From positions 2,999,501-3,063,500 of the forward strand of contig NC_014923.1 in assembly GCF_000185905.1 (NCBI RefSeq): a stretch of DNA of 64,000 nt, given 5' to 3'. The position numbers were made by a program, and so were the translations under genes. Shown in pieces: positions 9,174 through 16,596 of the stretch. The number at the start of each line of letters is the position of its first letter. The stretch's first letter is position 1. The notes under the pieces were generated by a model. That model saw only the letters and a program-made list of their open reading frames with translations. It was not told the origin of the DNA and ran no database searches. Origin of the DNA: Mesorhizobium ciceri biovar biserrulae WSM1271 (lineage in GTDB: Bacteria > Pseudomonadota > Alphaproteobacteria > Rhizobiales > Rhizobiaceae).

Positions 9174-10097
9174 TTATTGTTTGTCTTGTCGTAGATAGAC
9201 CCTGCCGAGGAAGGCCGGCTCGCCGGAGCGCCGGCCGCCCAATGAGCCTGCCACCAGCACGACAAGCGTCAGCAAGTACGGCAAAGTCATCATGAGATAG
9301 ACAGGAACGTCGGCGCCTATGGCTTGTAGTCTAGGCACAAGCGCATCCGCGCTTCCGAAAAGAAGCGCACCCCAGAGAGCTCGAGCCGCGTTCCAGCGCG
9401 AAAAGATGACGAGCGCAACGGCAATCCAGCCGCGCGACGCGACCATTCCCTCCACCCAGACATGACTTGTGGCGACTGAGAGATAGGCTCCGGCGAGACC
9501 ACAAAACAGCCCGGACGCCAGGACAGCCCCGAACTGAACCAGTTGCACGTCGATACCCGCGACATCCGCGGCGGCCGGGTTTTCCCCGACGGACCTCAAC
9601 CTGAGGCCATGTCGGCTTTTGGAAAGCCACCACCAGAGCGCGCCGACCAGGGTCGGCAGCGCCAGCGTAACCGGGTCCTGCACCGCGAAAATGCGGCCGA
9701 ATGCCGAACCGCGGTCTATCCCGAAGAGGTCGCCAAGTGTGGAAATGCCAGAAAAGGTCTTCTGCACGTAGGGTCGCCCCACGACCCCGGTGATGCCCAG
9801 TCCGATTGCGACGACGGCTAGGCCGGCGAGCGTATGATTGGCGCGCAAGGCGACTGTCGATATTCCAAACAGCAGAGCGAGAGCCATCGCGGCCGCTGAG
9901 CCGGCGGCAAGACCAACCCAAGGATCGGCTCCGGAAAGCACCGTCATCGCGCCGGTCAAGGCACTGATCGCCATGAGCCCTTCCGCTCCAAGATTGAGAA
10001 CGCCGGCTCTTTCGCAGATAATGAGGCCGAGGCTCGCCAGCAGCAACGGTGCCGCATAGCTCGGAATGATGGCAATCCAGCCGATCAGAAAATCCAT
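9174..10097 (-). CDS. BMP-type ABC transporter permease 2
   Basis: The 307-residue membrane protein belongs to the branched-chain permease-like family found with BMP/PnrA lipoproteins (YufQ, NupQ type). The N-terminal signature APLLLASLGLIICERAGVLNLGAEGLM is characteristic (glycine, glutamate and alanine pattern around residues 15-45), followed by about eight hydrophobic helices. It starts 14 bp after the permease 1 stop and is the last gene of a minus-strand operon that begins at 13828. Known relatives import nucleosides or purines; the substrate here is inferred from homology only. Confidence 0.85.
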   Translation of the reverse strand: MDFLIGWIAIIPSYAAPLLLASLGLIICERAGVLNLGAEGLMAISALTGAMTVLSGADPWVGLAAGSAAAMALALLFGISTVALRANHTLAGLAVVAIGLGITGVVGRPYVQKTFSGISTLGDLFGIDRGSAFGRIFAVQDPVTLALPTLVGALWWWLSKSRHGLRLRSVGENPAAADVAGIDVQLVQFGAVLASGLFCGLAGAYLSVATSHVWVEGMVASRGWIAVALVIFSRWNAARALWGALLFGSADALVPRLQAIGADVPVYLMMTLPYLLTLVVLVAGSLGGRRSGEPAFLGRVYLRQDKQ

Positions 10098-10111
10098 GCA
10101 ACTGTCCCTTC

Positions 10112-11170
10112 CTAGTTCTTGGGCCGTTTGAGCGAATAGGAGCTGAAGAACTGCGCCATCAAAATCGACATCAGTACCGCGCCTTGCATCAGCACGATCA
10201 TCGCTTCGGAGATCGAGTAGAAAACCTTCAGGACATTCCCGGCGGTGAACACCGCGCCGAGCGCGAAAGAGATCACGACCACCCACAATGGCTTCGCGCG
10301 GGCCAGGTAGGCGATCACGATCGCGCTGAAGAGATAGCCGTTGCCGACGGACTGGTTGAGGCGGTGCTCCGTCCCCGCCACGATCATCATGCCGGCAACG
10401 CCTGAGAGAGCGCCGGAGAGCAGCACGAGCCCCACGGCTATGCTGAGCACCGGCAGGCCCGTGGCGAGCGCGGCCTTGGCGTTGAAACCTACAGCATCCG
10501 CGTAGAAGCCGACCCGGCTGTGTTCCATGACGAACCAGATGGACAATGCGATAACGGCGACCAGGAAGATTCCGGCATGCAACTGCCCCCATCCCAGAAC
10601 GAGAAACCAGCTCGCCTCGGGAAAGGTGGCGGTCACGGGAAAGCTGTTGGAAGGGTCTCTCCAGACCCCGAACAGAAGATGCTGCACGAGCAGAAACGCG
10701 ACGCTTCCCAGCAGCAGGGTCGAAATAACCTCGTTAACGCCCCACTTGAGTTTCAGAAAAAGCGGAATCGCAATCCAGGCGGCTCCCGCAAGCGCCGCCA
10801 GAACGAACATCGTCGGCAACCTCAGCACTTCAGGCCCGCTGCCGTTCAGCGCCACCCAGGTTGACGCGATCGCGCCGAGCCATAGCTGGCCCTCCACGCC
10901 GATGTTCCAAAACCGCACGCGCATGGCAACGCCGGAGGCGAGGCCGACTAGCACCAACGGTAAAGCGGCCGTCGCCGTCTGGGAGAGGCCGTCCGAGGTC
11001 AGAAAAGTTGCAATCAGGAACTCATCCACAAGAGCGCTTGCCGGCACGCCCGCATGCACGAGCAGCACCGCCGAAACCGTCAGCCCGACCAACAGTCCGC
11101 CAACATAACTGAGACTGGTCAACAAGAAGCCGGGATTTTGCCTGCGAACAAGGAAAGCTGTGTCAAGCAT
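10112..11170 (-). CDS. BMP-type ABC transporter permease 1
   Basis: The 352-residue membrane protein is of the YufP/NupP type. It shows the family signature VGLASGVAMRVRFWNIGVEGQ near residues 75-95 and about nine hydrophobic helices. Its start overlaps the end of the ATPase gene by 8 bp, so the two are translationally coupled. With permease 2 it should form the heterodimeric channel of a BMP-family importer. Nothing looks truncated. Confidence 0.85.
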   Translation of the reverse strand: MLDTAFLVRRQNPGFLLTSLSYVGGLLVGLTVSAVLLVHAGVPASALVDEFLIATFLTSDGLSQTATAALPLVLVGLASGVAMRVRFWNIGVEGQLWLGAIASTWVALNGSGPEVLRLPTMFVLAALAGAAWIAIPLFLKLKWGVNEVISTLLLGSVAFLLVQHLLFGVWRDPSNSFPVTATFPEASWFLVLGWGQLHAGIFLVAVIALSIWFVMEHSRVGFYADAVGFNAKAALATGLPVLSIAVGLVLLSGALSGVAGMMIVAGTEHRLNQSVGNGYLFSAIVIAYLARAKPLWVVVISFALGAVFTAGNVLKVFYSISEAMIVLMQGAVLMSILMAQFFSSYSLKRPKN

Positions 11171-12713
11171 GGCCTGCTAAAAGGCCTCCTATCCATTCAG
11201 GCGTGACGTCGCCGGTCTGACGGCAGCCGGCGATCCTTCCTCTGTTCATGACGGCCACCCGATGGGACAGGGACATGACCTCCTGGAGATCCTCGCTGAT
11301 CAGAAGGCAAGCCGCGCCGGCTTCCACAGCTCTGCGGATCGCCGATCGGACGAACTCGGCCGCTTTCATGTCCAGCCCGCGAGAAGGGGAATGCGCTATG
11401 AGAACCTTCAGGCCGTGATCGAGCTCCCGCGCGAGCAACACTTTCTGCGCGTTTCCTCCCGAGAGCAAAGAGGCCGGCCGTTCCGGCGTCGCGCCGCGGA
11501 TATCGAACGCATCGATGGCCTCGGCGGCCTTCTCGCGCATCGCCCGCCGGCTCAGGAGAAACGGGCCGCCGAAGCTACCGCTGGCGACGGTCGTGAGCGC
11601 GAGATTGTCGGCAATGGAAAGCTCCCGGATCAACCCGCTGTCAAAGCGGTCGGAGGGGATGACGCGCAAGCCGGCCTCGCGGCGCTGGTCTGGCTTGGCG
11701 GTGGATATGTCCTGGCCATCCAGTACGATCGCGCCGGCGCCGGCACGGTCGAGTCCGAGAAGGCAGGCAACGAGTTCCTCCTGCCCGTTCCCGCCGACGC
11801 CGGCGATGCCAAGGATTTCGCCTACATGCAGCTCGAACCCGAGATCGTTCAGGCTTTGCCCGTGAGCGGTCGCCCGTGCGGAAAGCCTTTCCACGCTCAG
11901 ACACACATCACCCGGCCGAGATAACGGCCTGCCCGCAACCGTCAAGGCATCGCCGACCATCAACCGCGCCACCTCCGCTTCGGTGACGTTCGCAACCCGC
12001 GCACCCTCAAGTACGGTCTCGCCGTGCCGCATGATCGTTACCCGGTCGCAGAAAGCGGCAACCTCCCGGAACTTGTGCGTGATCAGAACCACGGCGTGAC
12101 CTTGCCTCGACAATCGTTGGGCAAAAGAGAGGAGCGTGCGCGCTTCCTCGTCGGTCAGCACCGCCGTCGGTTCGTCCATGACCAGAATTCGGGCGCCCAG
12201 AAGCATGACCTTGATGATCTCGGCGCGCTGGCGTTCGGCGATCGAAAGATTCGCTACCAGCTTGTGCGGATCGACGGGCAGGCCGATCTCGCTCGACTTG
12301 GCGGAAACGATCGCCGCCGCATCGGTCAGCGTTTTCACAGCAGCCTTGCGGCCGAAGCCGAGGAGAACATTTTCGGCAACCGTAAAACTCTCGACCAGCC
12401 GGAAATGCTGATGGACCATGCCGAGACCGGCGGCGGCGGCTTCCAGCGGGCTGCGCAAACTGATCGCTTCGCCGTCGATCGATTGGTCGCCCCCGTCTGC
12501 TACATAGACGCCGGCCGCCACGTTCATCAAAGTGGACTTGCCTGCACCGTTCTCACCGACAATGGCATGCACCTCCCCCCATTCGAGACAGAAGGACGCA
12601 TCGCGGAGCGCGGCTTTGCCGTCAAACGACTTGCCTATGCCGCGCATCAACAGAGCCGCCGGCGTGCCCAGCGGTTGTCGCATGTCGCCCGCTTGCTGAA
12701 GCGCCGTCGTCAT
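11163..12713 (-). CDS. BMP-type ABC transporter ATP-binding protein (two ABC domains)
   Basis: The 516-residue ATPase has two nucleotide-binding domains, as in sugar and nucleoside importers (RbsA, YufO). The first has Walker A GENGAGKST near residue 53, a degenerate signature LSIAERQRAEI and Walker B ILVMDEPTAVL. The second has a shortened P-loop region (GVGGNGQEEL), signature LLSGGNAQKVLLAREL and a late SPSRGLD instead of the classical Walker B. Such asymmetry is normal for this family. The ATG shares a base with the stop of the binding-protein gene, so it follows directly on it. Confidence 0.87.
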   Translation of the reverse strand: MTTALQQAGDMRQPLGTPAALLMRGIGKSFDGKAALRDASFCLEWGEVHAIVGENGAGKSTLMNVAAGVYVADGGDQSIDGEAISLRSPLEAAAAGLGMVHQHFRLVESFTVAENVLLGFGRKAAVKTLTDAAAIVSAKSSEIGLPVDPHKLVANLSIAERQRAEIIKVMLLGARILVMDEPTAVLTDEEARTLLSFAQRLSRQGHAVVLITHKFREVAAFCDRVTIMRHGETVLEGARVANVTEAEVARLMVGDALTVAGRPLSRPGDVCLSVERLSARATAHGQSLNDLGFELHVGEILGIAGVGGNGQEELVACLLGLDRAGAGAIVLDGQDISTAKPDQRREAGLRVIPSDRFDSGLIRELSIADNLALTTVASGSFGGPFLLSRRAMREKAAEAIDAFDIRGATPERPASLLSGGNAQKVLLARELDHGLKVLIAHSPSRGLDMKAAEFVRSAIRRAVEAGAACLLISEDLQEVMSLSHRVAVMNRGRIAGCRQTGDVTPEWIGGLLAGHA

Positions 12714-13828
12714 TACTTCGCCGGCATGGTGCCGATGACACCGTCGACGAAATAGTCCATCGACCAGAGCGCCGCATCGTCGACCTTCCCGCCGACATCG
12801 ACAACGATGGTGCCGTCTTGCTTTTTCAGAGGGCCCTGGAATGGATCAAGCTTGCCGGCGATGATCTCCTGCTTTGCTGCCTCGACCTTTGCCTTGGTCT
12901 CCTCGGAAACCGAGGGGCCAAAAGGAGCAAGCTCGACCACGCCGGTTTCAAGGCCTTCGAAAGCGCCGTATTCCTCGGGTTTCCAGTTGCCGTCGATGAT
13001 CTCCTTGATCGTCGGCACAAGATATTTCTCCCAGCGGAAGATGACGGAGGTCTGGATCGTCCGCGGCGCGGCATGCGACATGTCGAGCTGAAAGCCTATC
13101 GAAGGAACGCCTGCCTTTTCGGCGGCGTCGAGCGCCGAGGTCGCGCTCAGATTCGTGGCGAGCACGTCGGCCTTCTGGTCGAGAATGGCCTGGGCGATCT
13201 GCCCTTCCTTCACCGGGTCCCACCAGGAGTTGGCGAAGACCGCGACCGTTTCGATCGTAGGATCGACCGAACGGGCCCCGAGTGCAAAACTGTTGATATC
13301 CCAGTTCACCACGCCGACCGGAAAGCCGGCGAGGATGCCGATCTTCTTTGTCTTCGTCGCCTGTCCTGCCGCGATGCCTGCAAGGTACCAACCCTGGTAA
13401 GTGCGGGCATAGAAGCTTTCCATGTTGGCCCCATTCTCCGTGCCCGAAGCACTGAGAAACGCCACATTCGGATAGGCTTTGGCCGCTTCGGCCATTGGGG
13501 CGCTGTAGCCATAGGTGGTGCCGATTATGATGTTGAAGCCGCGCTTGACGTAGAGATCGATCGCCGCGCGCAGCTTCGTGGCCTCTTCCGGTATGTTCTC
13601 CGTCACCGAGACGGGCACCTGTAGCTGTTCCTCCAAGGCCTTGCGCCCGGCCTCGAGGGCTTCGTTCCATCCGCCGTCTTGCGCTGAACTTGCGTAGATG
13701 AACGCGACCTTGGGCGCCCCTTCCAGAGTAAAGGCATAAGCGCCGGACGTAGCACAGAATACGAAAACCGTGGCCGCCGCCGCGAACAGGCGAACTGAGT
13801 CGGACGGCTTCGTGTTGCGCTCTTTCAT
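12713..13828 (-). CDS. BMP-family ABC transporter substrate-binding protein
   Basis: The product is 371 residues from ATG 13828, which sits before a signal peptide (SDSVRLFAAAATVFVFCATS, cut near GAYAFTLEG). The mature start APKVAFIYASSAQDGGWNEA is the PnrA/BMP fold signature, followed by FNIIIGTTYGYSAPMAEAA and WYLAGIAAGQATKTKKIGIL. There is no lipobox cysteine, so it is a soluble periplasmic protein. Characterised relatives bind purine nucleosides, while relatives in proteobacteria also bind other heterocycles. It is the first gene of the operon and lies divergent from the LysR gene at 14050. Confidence 0.87.
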   Translation of the reverse strand: MKERNTKPSDSVRLFAAAATVFVFCATSGAYAFTLEGAPKVAFIYASSAQDGGWNEALEAGRKALEEQLQVPVSVTENIPEEATKLRAAIDLYVKRGFNIIIGTTYGYSAPMAEAAKAYPNVAFLSASGTENGANMESFYARTYQGWYLAGIAAGQATKTKKIGILAGFPVGVVNWDINSFALGARSVDPTIETVAVFANSWWDPVKEGQIAQAILDQKADVLATNLSATSALDAAEKAGVPSIGFQLDMSHAAPRTIQTSVIFRWEKYLVPTIKEIIDGNWKPEEYGAFEGLETGVVELAPFGPSVSEETKAKVEAAKQEIIAGKLDPFQGPLKKQDGTIVVDVGGKVDDAALWSMDYFVDGVIGTMPAK

Positions 13829-14049
13829 TTCGTGGTTCCCCTTGTTTTTCTTTGATTTTCTCAGCCGGAAGCACGCCGCGCCCATGCAGCTTCCCTGCAC
13901 GGTGACGATTGCCGCCGGAGCGTCTTTTTTGATTTGGCAAAAGCGAATTGGCTCTTGTGCAGTGCATAACAGCCGATTACGTTCGTTCATGCAACAAAAA
14001 TAATCATGCTCATTTTTTGGGCACTTTGTGCAGAAATGTGAACGATCAA
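13829..14049. promoter_or_regulatory. Divergent control region between BMP importer and LysR genes
   Basis: This 221-bp region separates the divergent importer operon and the LysR-oxygenase pair. It is noticeably A/T-richer than its surroundings around 13980-14040. It contains two TTGTGCAG boxes (about 13955 and 14036) flanking the central part. LysR proteins usually bind such a region and control both directions. The exact operator and promoters cannot be fixed by eye. Confidence 0.4.
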
Positions 14050-15009
14050 ATGAACACCGATGCTCTGGCATCATTTGTAAAAATCGCGGAACTGCGGTCA
14101 TTGTCGGCCGCGGCGAAGTTGTACGGCCTGCCCAAATCCACGCTCAGTCTCCGGCTCAAGCAGCTTGAAGACGATCTGAAGGTCGCTCTGTTCGAGCGCT
14201 CCGGCCGTGTCCTGTTGCTCACGGAAGCAGGGCAAACCCTGCTCGGGCACGCGCGGCAGATCCTGCAAAGCTGCGATACGGCGCGGGCCGCCGTGACGGA
14301 ACTGAGCGACGACGTGACGGGAACCTTGCGGATCGGCGCCACGGGGGAGTTCGGCACGGCCTACTACACGCAGATGCTCATGGCGTTCAGAAAGCTCTAC
14401 CCCAAGGTGGAAATCGAACTCACCTTCTTTTCGCCGCACGTTCTCTACGCGCCAGAGAGCCTCGATATGCTCGACGCCGTGATTTCATGGGACGAAGGTA
14501 TCGAAGTCGGCGAAACGCTCTCCACCGCAAAATTCGCACTCTTTGCCAGCAAGAGTTATGTCGAGCGTGCCGGGATGCCACGAAAACCCGCCGATTTGGC
14601 GGAACACCAGGGCATTGTCTATCGCACCTCGGCGGGCCTGCAGCACTGGCGGCTACAGAAAGGTACCGCGCAGGAAAGTATCTTGCCGCGCAGCAACCTG
14701 ATCGCCAACGAATACTGGACTATCAAGTACTTCGCCGTTGCGGGCGAGGGCATTGCCTATCTACCGCACTTCTTCACCACGATCGAGTGTGAACGCGGCC
14801 ACCTCATTCCGTTGCTCGACACATGGGAGTCCGCGGAAAAGCGGGTCAGCATCCGCATATCGCGCCCGCACGCCCCATCGCGTAAGATGACCGCGTTCAT
14901 GGATGTCTGCGGCCGCTACTTCTCGCCCGGCTTCGTTTTCACGGGGCCGCGCTACTACGTCGAAACAATCTTCGATGCAAGCCAGCAAGAAAAGGGAACA
15001 GAAAAATGA
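14050..15009 (+). CDS. LysR-family transcriptional regulator
   Basis: The 319-residue regulator has the N-terminal LysR helix-turn-helix (residues 1-60: LASFVKIAELRSLSAAAKLY and STLSLRLKQLEDDL) and a periplasmic-binding-like effector domain from about residue 90 (GTLRIGATGEFG onwards). The start used is ATG 14050; a GTG 12 bp earlier is possible, and neither has a strong ribosome binding site. It overlaps the oxygenase gene by 4 bp and faces the BMP importer. It is therefore the obvious candidate regulator of both. The effector is probably the imported compound or its product. Confidence 0.85.
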   Translation: MNTDALASFVKIAELRSLSAAAKLYGLPKSTLSLRLKQLEDDLKVALFERSGRVLLLTEAGQTLLGHARQILQSCDTARAAVTELSDDVTGTLRIGATGEFGTAYYTQMLMAFRKLYPKVEIELTFFSPHVLYAPESLDMLDAVISWDEGIEVGETLSTAKFALFASKSYVERAGMPRKPADLAEHQGIVYRTSAGLQHWRLQKGTAQESILPRSNLIANEYWTIKYFAVAGEGIAYLPHFFTTIECERGHLIPLLDTWESAEKRVSIRISRPHAPSRKMTAFMDVCGRYFSPGFVFTGPRYYVETIFDASQQEKGTEK

Positions 15010-16067
15010 AGGTCCTTGAAACCGGTAATGGCGCGCGTGCAATGAAAGGGGGAGGGCTCGACCCGCAGCGTGTCAGCTTCGACAAGATCCCGATCATCGA
15101 TCTCGAGCCCATGTTCGCAGGCAACGAGGCGGCCAAGCGAAAGCTCGCCCAGGAACTACGCAAGGCCTGCACGGAAGTCGGCTTCCTCTATATCAAGAAC
15201 CATCACGTTCCGAAGGATGTCATCGATGCCACGTTTGGGGTGGCGGAGGTGTATTTCGCCGAATCCGATGACGTGAAGATGGAGAATCACGTTTCCAAGT
15301 CAAAGAATAATCGCGGTTATGCGGCAATATTGGAAGAGAATACGGATCCGACCGCGCGCGGAGACCTGCACGAATCCTATGATATTGCGCTGGATGTGCC
15401 AGCCGACGATCCGGACGTGAAGGCCGGCAAAGTACTCTACGGTCCCAACCAGTGGCCAGCGGGCAGGCCGGAATTCCGAACGGCACTGGAAGCCTACCAT
15501 GCCGAGATGCTGACGCTGAGTGGCCACCTGCTCCATGCCTTTGCTCTGGCTCTTGGGTTGGAGGAGACATATTTCGACCTGCTGGTCGGCAAGCCGCTCG
15601 CAACTTTGCGGGTGCTCCACTATCCACCGCAGTTTGGCGAGATCGATGACCGCCAGATCGGCATTGGGGCGCATTCGGACTATGAGTGCTTCACGATCCT
15701 GGCCCAGAAGGATGGTATTTCAGCCTTGCAGGTACTGAATGCAACTGGCGAGTGGATTGCGGCCGATCCCGTCCCCGGCTGCTTCGTCGTCAATGTGGGA
15801 GATCAGATGGCGCGTTGGACCAATGACCTTTTCGCCTCGACCGTCCACCGCGCGGTGAACCGTTCCGGCAAAGAACGCTATTCGATCCCGTTCTTCTTCG
15901 GTCCAAACTATGATGCCGTGATCGAGGTGCTTCCCAGTTGCATTGATGAGGATCATCCTGCGAAGTACCCTCCGATCACGTCGGGCGAATACGTCAACGG
16001 CCGCTTCAAGGCGACATTTGCGCACTATGCCGCGCAAAGCGAGGCCGGCGCCGAAACCGCGGCTTAA
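15006..16067 (+). CDS. Isopenicillin N synthase-like 2-oxoglutarate/Fe(II) oxygenase
   Basis: The 353-residue enzyme has the N-terminal DIOX_N region (IPIIDLEPMFAG... VGFLYIKNHHVP) and the 2OG-Fe(II) core. The iron ligands are visible as H223-S-D225 in GAHSDYECF and H281 in STVHRAVN, with the R-x-S motif (RYSIPFFFG) that binds 2-oxoglutarate. The set is complete, so the enzyme should be active. It is translationally coupled to the LysR gene. Relatives include thymine-7-hydroxylase and plant dioxygenases. Next to a nucleoside-type importer, hydroxylation of a nucleobase-like compound is a fair but unproven inference. Confidence 0.85.
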   Translation: MKVLETGNGARAMKGGGLDPQRVSFDKIPIIDLEPMFAGNEAAKRKLAQELRKACTEVGFLYIKNHHVPKDVIDATFGVAEVYFAESDDVKMENHVSKSKNNRGYAAILEENTDPTARGDLHESYDIALDVPADDPDVKAGKVLYGPNQWPAGRPEFRTALEAYHAEMLTLSGHLLHAFALALGLEETYFDLLVGKPLATLRVLHYPPQFGEIDDRQIGIGAHSDYECFTILAQKDGISALQVLNATGEWIAADPVPGCFVVNVGDQMARWTNDLFASTVHRAVNRSGKERYSIPFFFGPNYDAVIEVLPSCIDEDHPAKYPPITSGEYVNGRFKATFAHYAAQSEAGAETAA

Positions 16068-16082
16068 GCGGATAATCCTGTC

Positions 16083-16110
16083 ATGCGCGGCCGCTCCTGT
16101 GGCCGCGCAT
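16083..16110 (+). terminator. Stem-loop after the oxygenase gene
   Basis: ATGCGCGGCC and GGCCGCGCAT form a perfect 10-bp stem with an 8-nt loop, 16 bp downstream of the oxygenase stop. No U-run follows. It is a probable terminator or 3'-end protector for the LysR-oxygenase mRNA. Confidence 0.5.
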
Positions 16111-16137
16111 CGCATACCCGCCGTCCGTCGACCGAGA

Positions 16138-16473
16138 TCAATATGATAGCACCCTCGATGGGTAGCGTCGGGTTAACTGATTAGCCATGGCGTCACCAGA
16201 AGAACCCATTTCGGTTTGACGGTGGATGTGGCTAATTTTTCGGCTTTGAGGGCTTGGTGGAGCGCGGTCTTGCCGATTTGGGCTTTGAGCAGCAACGGAG
16301 CAGAAAACCTGCATAAGGAAGTCACGGCTCGTCGTCCGGGTCAGCGGTTTTCGGATCGCGTGGCGGGCCTCGGTTTCGGCTATGGCCGCGGCAAGGCACA
16401 GCCAGTCGGCGATGCTGAGGGGGGTAATGTTTTCAGGGGGCATTTTGCCGGTGCCAAAATGGATGTCGCTCAT
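16138..16473 (-). pseudogene. Probable broken copy of a small membrane-protein gene
   Basis: The frame gives 111 residues from ATG 16473, which has the good ribosome binding site GAGGGG. The first 30 or so residues (MSDIHFGTGKMPPENITPLS, then IADWLCLAAA) clearly match the start of the 86-residue protein encoded at 27454-27714. After LAAA the similarity is lost: the hydrophobic helices of the intact copy are replaced by a charged, repeat-like tail. This suggests a frameshift or a 3' replacement. It lies between two transcription units in a stretch (16111-16596) with no other gene. Confidence 0.45.
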
Positions 16474-16596
16474 GGTCTTACCCCTCGATGGTTGCGCGAG
16501 TGCTGAAGGTGAAAGTGTGGAGGGAGCACCACCGCCCGAAGCTGCGGCCTGGCCTCCCCACAAGGGGACCCTCAAGGGGGAGATCGGCCACCGCCC

